Shown one piece after another: positions 7,236 to 11,704 of a DNA stretch of 11,704 nt. A program made the position numbers and the translations under genes. This DNA comes from Caldisericota bacterium. Its GTDB lineage: Bacteria; Caldisericota; Caldisericia; Cryosericales; Cryosericaceae. Position 1 is the stretch's first letter; the number at the start of each line of letters is the position of its first letter. The stretch lies in contig JAPLGJ010000084.1 of the NCBI GenBank assembly GCA_026390215.1, forward strand, positions 1 to 11,704, read 5' to 3'. The notes beneath the pieces are model-generated. The model was not told the DNA's origin, searched no databases, and saw only the letters and a program-made list of their open reading frames with translations.

Positions 7236-7590
7236 GGGGGTGCTGGGGTTCGACAGATACGTGAGGTGCAGGGTTGCAGGTAGAGGACGACAGTTGGCCT
7301 CTTTAAACATCTGTCACAAAAAAACAAGCCAACAACAATTACGCTCTAGCTGCCTAAGCGCGGCTAGCGTTCCTCCGGGCCGTCCATCCCTGGGTCCGTC
7401 AGGGGCGCGTCTATAGGGGTCTCGAAGGCGAGGGTCGTTCCCGTTCCTGGTCAGAGAGTACCAAACGGGAAATCGTGCAGAGCGGGGCGTCGACTCCCGG
7501 CCGAGCGCAAGGTACAACAGTCGACTAAACCTGTAGTAACGCTGTGTTTAACGTATTTGGACGCGAGTTCAACTCTCGCCACCTCCACCA
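7236..7590 (+). ncRNA. ssrA: transfer-messenger RNA (tmRNA)
   Basis: tmRNA frees ribosomes stalled on broken messages and adds a degradation tag. The 355-base gene has the tRNA-like ends: GGGGGTG (7236-7242) pairs with CACCTCC (7580-7586), including one G-U pair, followed by A and an encoded CCA (7588-7590). The 5' part has the conserved GGGGTTCGACAG, and the 3' part has GACTAAACCTGTAGTAAC and the T-arm GGACGCGAGTTCAACTCTCG. Between them are the tag frame and several GC-rich segments that should form pseudoknots. It has its own promoter and a strong terminator at 7606-7636. The 3' quarter is duplicated at 9275-9366. Confidence 0.97.
7328..7357 (+). other. tmRNA tag-peptide reading frame (ANNNYALAA)
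   Basis: From GCC at 7328 the frame reads Ala-Asn-Asn-Asn-Tyr-Ala-Leu-Ala-Ala and ends at TAA (7355-7357). The ALAA ending is the usual protease signal, and Ala is the usual resume codon. It is close to the ANDENYALAA tag of E. coli. The resume codon is inferred by analogy. Confidence 0.85.
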
Positions 7591-7645
7591 CGAACAGCAC
7601 AACCCGCCCACCGGCACCCCAGCCGGTGGGCTTTTTCATTGCCGT
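7499..7645. repeat. direct repeat, left copy (3' end of ssrA plus terminator)
   Basis: This block runs from inside the last part of ssrA through its terminator. It recurs at 9275-9420. Over the tmRNA part (92 bases each) I count 87 identical positions with no gap. Beyond the CCA end the copies remain clearly alike through the terminator, with one single-base length difference. Confidence 0.9.
7606..7636 (+). terminator. intrinsic terminator of ssrA
   Basis: GCCCACCGGC (7606-7615) pairs perfectly with GCCGGTGGGC (7622-7631) around ACCCCA, followed by five T (7632-7636). It stands 15 bases after the encoded CCA. Confidence 0.9.
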
Positions 7646-7724
7646 CCTCTGCACATGGCAGTAGCGGCCAGACCGAAACGACTCTAGACATCCTTTCCCT
7701 TCACACATCGTTCTTGGATCCAGA

Positions 7725-7752
7725 TTGACGTCCTGGCACAACACTCTATTAT
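7725..7752 (+). promoter_or_regulatory. promoter of the small ORF-tetR-membrane protein unit
   Basis: TTGACG (7725-7730) and TATTAT (7747-7752) are separated by 16 bases. The -10 element touches the palindromic operator that begins at 7751, so a bound repressor would block it. Confidence 0.7.
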
Positions 7753-7780
7753 GAACATGGTTCAAATGAACGACGTTCAT
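7751..7780. promoter_or_regulatory. double operator: two abutting 15-bp palindromes
   Basis: ATGAACATGGTTCAA (7751-7765) and ATGAACGACGTTCAT (7766-7780) share the form ATGAAC-N3-GTTCAW and stand end to end with a 15-base period. The second is a perfect palindrome; the first has one mismatched end position. They overlap the -10 element and the likely transcription start. This is what an autoregulated TetR-family repressor would bind (inference). Confidence 0.75.
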
Positions 7781-7806
7781 AACATGGCGTACGCTGGAGG
7801 ATCCAC

Positions 7807-7905
7807 ATGGAACAAACTCTGGAAAGAAGTCTTGGGCTGGTTCTCGGGATGCGAAGCGTGGTCTCCGAGGAGAAGCTGCTGCAGCGGGCAGAGGGGGGAC
7901 GGTGA
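7807..7905 (+). CDS. 32-residue small ORF coupled to the TetR gene
   Basis: An ATG at 7807 stands 6 bases after a full GGAGG (7796-7800). The frame runs 32 codons to TGA 7903-7905, which overlaps the GTG start of the TetR gene as GTGA. The peptide begins MEQTLERSLGLVLGMRS and ends LLQRAEGGR; it would be a soluble or weakly amphipathic helix without a signal peptide or membrane segment. I recognise no family. The strong ribosome binding site, its place right behind the operator, and the 4-base overlap make translation likely. It could be a leader that couples translation to the regulator, or a small functional protein. If instead the regulator had an upstream start in another frame, this ORF would be incidental. 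Confidence 0.6.
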   Translation: MEQTLERSLGLVLGMRSVVSEEKLLQRAEGGR

Positions 7906-8501
7906 AGAGAGTCGCCGCTTCTCTCGACGAGGTCATCCAGAGCGCGATCGAGCTGGTGGGCCGCGAAGGCCTGTCGTCCCTCACGATCCGTGCGCTGTCC
8001 GACGCGACCGGCGTGTCGGTGGGGACCCTGTACAACTACTTTGGGGACAAGACGGGTCTGATCCTCAGGATCATGGACTCCTTCTGGACCACAACCCTCA
8101 ACGTCGACGTGGTCCGGACCCTGGACAAACCGCTTGCGCTTCCCGACATGCTGGAGGAGGTGTACGCGATCCTCCGCGAGCGAAGTCGCCTCTTTCATCA
8201 TGACTTCATCCGCGATATCCACATGGTCGAGGGCTTGCCGGCAGGGCACCCCGGCACGCGGGCGAACTACCTGATGGTGCTGGAGGAGAAGTTCCGGGAC
8301 ATGATCTGCCGATTTCCCGAGCTTGCCGAGAGGATCCGTGAACGCGGAGCGGAGGATCAGATCGTCCAGTTTCTGCTGGACAATGTCATGGCGCTCCTGA
8401 GCTGCAATGCGCCGGACCTGGGGTTGTTCCGGGACGCCTTCACCGCGTATCTGGTCAGCCTGATGTCCGGGGCACAGCCAGCCAACCACGCTGCAACATA
8501 G
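7902..8501 (+). CDS. TetR/AcrR-family transcriptional regulator
   Basis: This 199-residue protein has the layout of TetR-type repressors: an N-terminal helix-turn-helix DNA-binding domain and a variable C-terminal ligand and dimer domain. Helix 1 is ASLDEVIQSAIELVGREG (6-23), followed by LSSLTIRALSDATGVSVGT and LYNYFGDKTGLI, the family hallmark (HTH about 27-50). The C-terminal part (about 60-199) has no motif I can tie to a ligand. The GTG start 7902 has GAGGGG (7891-7896) upstream and overlaps the stop of the small ORF. The membrane protein gene begins 21 bases after the stop, so they are co-transcribed. The double operator at 7751-7780 suggests that it represses its own unit and, with it, the membrane protein. 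The whole unit lies between two copies of the tmRNA 3' end. Confidence 0.9.
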   Translation: MKRVAASLDEVIQSAIELVGREGLSSLTIRALSDATGVSVGTLYNYFGDKTGLILRIMDSFWTTTLNVDVVRTLDKPLALPDMLEEVYAILRERSRLFHHDFIRDIHMVEGLPAGHPGTRANYLMVLEEKFRDMICRFPELAERIRERGAEDQIVQFLLDNVMALLSCNAPDLGLFRDAFTAYLVSLMSGAQPANHAAT

Positions 8502-8522
8502 AAAACAAGAGGAGGAACGAGC

Positions 8523-9194
8523 ATGCGAAACATCATGGAATCGGTCTTTGACATTGCATACCTGTTCGTTGTCGTCACCATGGGGCTGACCCTGGTGACG
8601 CGGGCCGGCCGCGACACGGAAAGCCGTCTGTTTGGCATCATGGCGCTGGTGCTGGGGATTGGCGACGCGTTTCATCTCATTCCGCGCATCTACGCGCTGA
8701 ATGCCGGCGGTCCGGAAGCCCATGCCGCCCTGCTGGGGGTTGGAAAGGCAGTCACGTCGGTGACCATGACTGTCTTCTACGTGCTTCTCTACCTGGTCTG
8801 GAAGCGACACTATCACGTGAACACGTCCCGTTTGCTGGACGCCGCGGTCGGCGTACTTGCGGCCGCGCGAGTCGTCCTGAGCCTGTTTCCACAGAACCAG
8901 TGGCTGGTCTACCGTCAGCCCTTGGATTGGGCCATCTACCGCAATATCCCGTTCGCCCTGCTGGGGGTCCTGATGATCGCACTCTTCTTCCGTGGCGGTA
9001 GGTTCCGGCAGGAGCATGCGTTCAAATGGATGTGGCTGGCTATCCTGCTCTCGTTCGGCTTCTATGCGCCAGTCGTCCTGTGGGGCAACGTCAATGAGAC
9101 CATTGGCCTGCTTATGATCCCCAAGACGCTTGCCTACGTGTGGATCGTTTGGATGGGGTATCAGAACTTCAGGGAGCGTCTGCAGAAGAGCTGA
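8523..9194 (+). CDS. seven-helix integral membrane protein of unknown function
   Basis: The 223-residue product is mostly hydrophobic, with about seven predicted membrane segments near residues 6-26, 36-58, 68-93, 103-121, 137-157, 168-187 and 192-211. Polar or charged residues that could matter are GDAFHLIPR in the second segment (Asp, His and Arg within the bilayer region) and the N-V-N-E stretch between the last two segments. I do not recognise the family. ATG 8523 has an excellent site, GGAGGA, 9-12 bases upstream, and the gene follows the TetR stop by 21 bases. It is the only likely target or effector in the unit, so a transport, sensing or resistance role under TetR control is plausible, but that rests on context alone. 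The truncated tmRNA copy begins 80 bases after its stop; the 80-base gap contains an imperfect stem (GGTC/GACC, 9252-9267) and nothing else I can name. Confidence 0.85.
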   Translation: MRNIMESVFDIAYLFVVVTMGLTLVTRAGRDTESRLFGIMALVLGIGDAFHLIPRIYALNAGGPEAHAALLGVGKAVTSVTMTVFYVLLYLVWKRHYHVNTSRLLDAAVGVLAAARVVLSLFPQNQWLVYRQPLDWAIYRNIPFALLGVLMIALFFRGGRFRQEHAFKWMWLAILLSFGFYAPVVLWGNVNETIGLLMIPKTLAYVWIVWMGYQNFRERLQKS

Positions 9195-9274
9195 GTCTGC
9201 CACGCCGCTCTGTGATTTCTGCTTGCATGGGGCACAATCTCCATGGAACCGGTCGGCTGGAAGACCGTGGAATA

Positions 9275-9366
9275 GGCCGAGCGCATGGTACAGTAGCCGA
9301 CTAAACCTGTAGTAACGCTGTGTCTAACGTATTTGGACGCGAGTTCAACTCTCGCCACCTCCACCA
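9275..9366 (+). pseudogene. tmRNA 3'-end remnant (truncated ssrA copy)
   Basis: This 92-base block matches the last 92 bases of ssrA (7499-7590) at 87 positions. It includes the conserved GACTAAACCTGTAGTAAC, the T-arm, the acceptor half and CCA. The 5' acceptor strand, the tag frame and most pseudoknots are missing, so it cannot be a working tmRNA. All five differences lie in the upstream half; the T-arm and acceptor part is identical. It is best read as the scar of an integration or duplication event. Confidence 0.9.
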
Positions 9367-9380
9367 TGAACAGACAAACC

Positions 9381-9411
9381 GCCCACCGGCACCCCAGTCG
9401 GTGGGCTCTTT
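9381..9411 (+). terminator. second copy of the ssrA terminator
   Basis: GCCCACCGGC (9381-9390) pairs with GTCGGTGGGC (9397-9406), with one G-U pair in the stem, followed by TCTTT. It is slightly weaker than the copy at 7606-7636 and would serve as terminator for the membrane protein gene. Confidence 0.7.
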
Positions 9412-9439
9412 CGTTGTCGCCAATGGTGACGCCCCTGTC

Positions 9440-9495
9440 GTCCCCGCGAGGACTTTGGTTCAATCCGAGCGGTACTTTCCCGCGAAGGCGGGGAC
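9440..9495. repeat. palindromic repeat, type A, with enlarged loop
   Basis: GTCCCCGC (9440-9447) and GCGGGGAC (9488-9495) are the arms seen at 4843-4862, here separated by 40 bases. A compact local stem, TTCCCGC/GCGGGGA (about 9478-9494), is also possible. No gene is visible in this stretch. Confidence 0.6.
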
Positions 9496-9514
9496 CCACA
9501 CATCATGGCAAAAC

Positions 9515-9540
9515 TGGATTCCCGCATGCGGGGGAATGAC
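9515..9540. repeat. palindromic repeat, type B
   Basis: TGGATTCCCGCATGCGG followed by GGGAATGAC is the compact form of the repeat that is split at 4747-4809. On the minus strand it lies downstream of the HD-domain gene and, being followed by TTTT on that strand, could help to end that transcript. The rest of 9367-9614 holds no gene I can support. Confidence 0.65.
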
Positions 9541-9614
9541 AAATCAGGGTACTCCTGCACGCGGGATTGCGTGACCACCTCAACAGGCGCACAAGAGATC
9601 GACCGATTGTCAGC

Positions 9615-10184
9615 TCAGAGTTCTCCCTTGAGGCCGATGGCTTCGGCGACTTCGCGCATGCCCATGATGGTCTCGGTGATGACATAGTCCAAGTCCATGC
9701 CCAGCATCGCGGCGCCCTTCTCCATGACTTCCCGGTTCACGCCGGCAGCGAACCGGTGGTCCTTGTACTTCTTCATGACCGATTTCAGCTCCAGGTCGAG
9801 GACGCTCTTCGACGGCCGCATAATCGCGCAGGCATTGATGAGACCGGTCAGCTCGTCGATGGTGAACAGGACCTTCTCCATGACATGCTCGGGCTTCACG
9901 TCAGAGCAGAGGCCGTACCCGTGACTCTGGATTGCGTGGATGTACTCCTCGTCGATCCCGCGCTCCGTCAGGATCTCCCTCGCCTTGGTGCAGTGCTGGT
10001 CCGGGAACATCTGATAATCGATATCATGCATCAGCCCGACGACGCCCCACTTCTCCTCATCCTCGCCCAGGAGACGGGCGAAATGGCGCATCACGCCTTC
10101 AACCGCGAAGGCATGGGTGATGAGGGAGGGAGAGTCGTTGTACTTGCACAACAGTTCGTACGCTTCGTCTCTGGTTGGTTTCAA
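9615..10184 (-). CDS. HD-domain metal-dependent phosphohydrolase
   Basis: This 189-residue protein has the HD superfamily pattern of metal ligands: H24 (in LITHAFAVEGVM), H53-D54 (in VGLMHDIDY) and D110 (in LFTIDELTGLI). A further H88 lies in SHGYG, a pattern seen in small HDIG-type hydrolases. Such enzymes cleave phosphate esters of nucleotides or similar compounds; the substrate here is unknown. I placed the start at TTG 10184 because the product then begins KPTRDEAYELL, close before the first helix, and GAGGAG lies 10 bases upstream. The frame stays open further upstream, but that part runs into the neighbouring gene and looks non-coding. A good promoter (10227-10255) lies in front, so it is not solely dependent on the genes upstream. 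No membrane segment is visible. Confidence 0.82.
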   Translation of the reverse strand: MKPTRDEAYELLCKYNDSPSLITHAFAVEGVMRHFARLLGEDEEKWGVVGLMHDIDYQMFPDQHCTKAREILTERGIDEEYIHAIQSHGYGLCSDVKPEHVMEKVLFTIDELTGLINACAIMRPSKSVLDLELKSVMKKYKDHRFAAGVNREVMEKGAAMLGMDLDYVITETIMGMREVAEAIGLKGEL

Positions 10185-10191
10185 GGTTGCA

Positions 10192-10218
10192 CTACTCCTC
10201 AGTTGAGTTGATTCGCAT
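10192..10218 (-). other. possible 8-codon leader ORF before the HD-domain gene
   Basis: On the minus strand, ATG at 10218 opens a frame reading MRINSTEE and stops at TAG 10192-10194. Its last codons cover the GAGGAG ribosome binding site of the HD gene. The ATG lies 8 bases after the proposed -10 element, so it would be at or near the 5' end of the RNA. It could be chance. Confidence 0.25.
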
Positions 10219-10226
10219 CTCGACAC

Positions 10227-10255
10227 ATCATACTCAGCGACGTCTGTGAAATCAA
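10227..10255 (-). promoter_or_regulatory. promoter of the HD-domain gene
   Basis: On the minus strand TTGATT (10255-10250) and TATGAT (10232-10227) are separated by 17 bases. Transcription would start near 10220, about 35 bases before the TTG start codon. Confidence 0.65.
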
Positions 10256-10264
10256 CAGGGGGTG

Positions 10265-10552
10265 TCACCATGTCAGCCATCGCGCGAAGCGGTGCCTGAA
10301 CTCGTCGGTGGCCTCCTGATTCAAGTAGTACCTGCCGCCGGGGCATGCTACGAGGACGCCGTATCGTGACAGCTTGTGCACGACAAGCCAGCCTGAGCCA
10401 AACGCGCCAAATCGTACGAAGGGGTTGATCATACCGTCGATCTCGTCCAGGGGAAGCGCAGTCTCGGGACTCACAATCCCCCGTTCTTCAAGCACGTTCA
10501 GGTATGCACTCTGGAGGAACCAGAATCCAGATCCATTCGTCGAATACGGCAC
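10265..10552 (-). CDS. 95-residue protein of unknown function
   Basis: The GTG start at 10552 has a clear ribosome binding site, GGAGG (10563-10559), six bases upstream, and this is the main reason to call it a gene. The product starts MPYSTNGSGFWFLQSAYL and contains a central segment with LPLDEIDGMINPF. It ends in a part reading HKLSRYGVLVACPGGRYYLNQEATDEF, which looks like the beta-wing and last helix of a small winged-helix fold. That resemblance is weak and I assign no function. It is not a membrane protein. It stands 73 bases after the exonuclease-type gene and 80 bases before the HD-domain gene on the same strand, so it may share a transcript with the former. Confidence 0.65.
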   Translation of the reverse strand: MPYSTNGSGFWFLQSAYLNVLEERGIVSPETALPLDEIDGMINPFVRFGAFGSGWLVVHKLSRYGVLVACPGGRYYLNQEATDEFRHRFARWLTW

Positions 10553-10625
10553 CTCTGACCTCCACCACTGTGACCAATCTACTGTAGCACGAACTGCGAC
10601 GAAGCATCACAAGGAGAGAGGCGAG

Positions 10626-11417
10626 TCACGCAAGTTCCAGCTCTGCCATGACCAGCGCGTGGTCGCTGCCCGCCCGGACGGCCTCTTCGTACAGGTAGCG
10701 GACGTCTGTCACGCTGATACCGGGCGAGACGCGGATGCTGTCGTAGCGACAGCGCAGGCACTTCCCTTTTCGTCCGCGGTGATATGAGTCGGCAAGGGGT
10801 CCGTTCGGATAGTAACGTACCCGGCGTTTCAGTTCTGTCGGATGGTTAGCGTACCATAGGCGCAGGACGTCTTCGGTTTGTGCACCGGAGCCAAGGACCA
10901 GAGCCTCTTCCTCGGTCCACCACCTGCTCTGCTCAATGTCGGGGTGGTCCACGCGCGGGCCGTTGGCGTCCATGCCGAGCACGATAGGGGTGGAGACGGT
11001 GGACAGCCAGGCTGCCAGGGCGCTGAAGTAGCCGGACCGTTCCTTCCTGCCCGGGCCCGCATTGGTAGGGGCGTAACAGGAGAGGAGCGTCAGGGCGGCC
11101 TCTCGGTGGGTGGCAGTGACGGCAAGCGAACGACTGGAGAGCAAGACGTGCTGGACAGGCAGTACTGGTAACAACACCCAGTCATCCGTAGCTGCTATCA
11201 GGCATCCTCCTCGGCGGATGATGGCTCCAGGAGGACGAGGCAGCAACCACGTGTCCATGACGTGATTCCACAGGCGACTGTCCGCCACGGCACGCACTGC
11301 CGACGGTCCCACGTCCTGCAGGAGGACGATGTCGGCATGCTGGTCGTCCAGCAGTCGGAGCTGATCGGTCGGATGCGGCATGCCACGTATGTTCCAGCTG
11401 GCGATTCGCAGTCTCAT
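10626..11417 (-). CDS. endonuclease/exonuclease/phosphatase-fold protein
   Basis: The 263-residue product has the motif order of the EEP superfamily, metal-dependent enzymes that cut phosphodiester or phosphomonoester bonds in DNA, RNA, lipids or small molecules. The first motif is IASWNIRG (N9); then LLQDVG, where the metal-binding Glu of the usual LQE motif is Asp (D35). It continues with GMDANG (D150, N152, the GDxN-like motif), YDSIRV (D226) and the closing SDH (251-253). A CLRC pair at 220-223 precedes YDSI and is unusual. The start ATG 11417 is chosen because MRLRIASWN is the canonical beginning of the fold; the frame upstream is non-coding in appearance. No Shine-Dalgarno is seen, but TATACT stands 6 bases upstream, which fits a leaderless message. 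There is no signal peptide, so it is likely cytosolic. The substrate is unknown. Confidence 0.85.
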   Translation of the reverse strand: MRLRIASWNIRGMPHPTDQLRLLDDQHADIVLLQDVGPSAVRAVADSRLWNHVMDTWLLPRPPGAIIRRGGCLIAATDDWVLLPVLPVQHVLLSSRSLAVTATHREAALTLLSCYAPTNAGPGRKERSGYFSALAAWLSTVSTPIVLGMDANGPRVDHPDIEQSRWWTEEEALVLGSGAQTEDVLRLWYANHPTELKRRVRYYPNGPLADSYHRGRKGKCLRCRYDSIRVSPGISVTDVRYLYEEAVRAGSDHALVMAELELA

Positions 11418-11423
11418 GTGAGC

Positions 11424-11452
11424 AGTATACAGCACCCCGTGCTCTCGCAAAA
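11424..11452 (-). promoter_or_regulatory. possible leaderless promoter of the EEP gene
   Basis: On the minus strand TATACT (11429-11424) lies 6 bases before the ATG. The -35 region is weak: TTTTGC at 17 bases, or TTGCGA at 15. A palindrome, AGCAC-CCC-GTGCT (11431-11443), fills the spacer and could be an operator or a chance stem. Confidence 0.45.
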
Positions 11453-11518
11453 ACGTGGGAGGGGTGTAGTCTGAACGTGACGACGGGTGGCAGAGCCCGC
11501 ACGACGGGAGGTAGAACC

Positions 11519-11704
11519 ATGAGCCAGTACAATCCACAGGCAGTCATGACACCAGAGATGCTTGAGCGGTTCAGGATGTCGTTCGAGAGCGACCCGGTCA
11601 ACAGGCTGGCGCAGAACGCTGTGACGCGGGTGTCCGTGCAGACGGCTGCCCTCAACCACGAAGCGGCGACCTGCGTGGACCACACGTTCTCCGTGATGCT
11701 GCCG
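11519..11704 (+). CDS. pepC: aminopeptidase C / bleomycin hydrolase family, N-terminal fragment
   Basis: The frame opens at ATG 11519 with GGGAGG (11506-11511) 7 bases upstream and is still open at the window end (62 codons). The translation contains DPVNRLAQNAVTR, then AALNHEAA and DHTFSVMLP. This matches the N-terminal part of the C1B cysteine peptidases, where a run of the type NAVT...ALNR...HTFS precedes the catalytic NQKxSGRCWMFA motif. That motif should come a few residues beyond the window edge, so the catalytic Cys is not visible and the call rests on the N-terminal pattern. The family trims amino acids from peptide N-termini in the cytoplasm. The gene diverges from the EEP gene with 101 bases between the start codons; I see no clear promoter for it there. 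Confidence 0.7.
   Translation, partial: MSQYNPQAVMTPEMLERFRMSFESDPVNRLAQNAVTRVSVQTAALNHEAATCVDHTFSVMLP

Larger units (their letters stand above)
9275..9420. repeat. direct repeat, right copy (ssrA 3' end plus terminator)
   Basis: This is the partner of 7499-7645. The two copies start 1776 bases apart and bracket the TetR/membrane protein unit. Beyond the tmRNA end the similarity continues through the terminator and fades after about 9420. Confidence 0.9.

Noticed and set aside
7236..7590. Whether the remnant at 9275-9366 forms a second or two-piece tmRNA with the main gene
   Set aside because: The gene at 7236-7590 is complete in one piece, with matching acceptor strands, so no split arrangement is needed, and the remnant lacks any 5' half.
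7749..9203. A 484-codon open frame on the minus strand opposite the TetR and membrane protein genes
   Set aside because: It is rich in His, Gln, Asp and Arg with no recognisable domain, runs antisense to two well-supported genes with good ribosome binding sites, and reads through the operator region. It is a by-product of GC-rich coding sequence.
9567..10211. A 214-codon open frame on the plus strand opposite the HD-domain gene
   Set aside because: Its composition (His, Asp, Leu, Val rich, with no motif) is typical of an antisense shadow, whereas the minus strand has the complete HD ligand set.
1..11704. CRISPR array, toxin-antitoxin pair, insertion sequence transposase or tRNA gene
   Set aside because: I looked for regularly spaced repeats, paired small genes, transposase or integrase motifs and cloverleaf genes on both strands and found none apart from the tRNA-like ends of ssrA and its remnant.

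Overview
The window is bacterial chromosomal DNA of fairly high GC content. Genes begin with ATG, GTG or TTG, mostly behind clear Shine-Dalgarno sites. I cannot assign a phylum. NusA is short and ends after its KH domains, without the C-terminal acidic repeats of Proteobacteria. The rimP-nusA-infB cluster lacks the ylxR and L7Ae-like genes that often sit between nusA and infB, and rbfA does not follow infB. The layout suits a Gram-positive-like or deep-branching lineage.

Left part (1-4720): the 3' end of dnaE is followed by a promoter (903-930), a structured leader ending in a terminator-like hairpin at the rimP ribosome binding site, and then the overlapping genes rimP, nusA and infB. A strong terminator closes the operon at 4688-4718. 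Next come palindromic repeats of a dispersed, REP-like type, and then a 736-residue diguanylate cyclase (TPR, GAF and GGDEF domains) that may be translated from a leaderless message.

Centre (7130-9420): an intact tmRNA gene (ssrA, tag ending ANNNYALAA) is followed by a short transcription unit: a promoter with two abutting 15-bp palindromes, a 32-codon small ORF coupled to a TetR-type regulator, and a seven-helix membrane protein. Directly after it lies a second, 5'-truncated copy of the tmRNA 3' end together with its terminator. The unit is thus bracketed by direct repeats of about 145 bp, as expected for a cargo island in the tmRNA gene, but no integrase is present. This is the most unusual part of the window.

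Right part (9420-11704): more palindromic repeats, then three leftward genes: an HD-domain phosphohydrolase with its own promoter, a 95-residue unknown protein, and an endonuclease/exonuclease/phosphatase-fold protein. Divergent from these, at the right edge, is the start of a gene that looks like aminopeptidase C (bleomycin hydrolase family).

The left block serves replication, ribosome maturation, transcription elongation and translation initiation, and tmRNA rescues stalled ribosomes. The TetR/membrane pair looks like a self-regulated accessory unit, and the cyclase adds c-di-GMP signalling.
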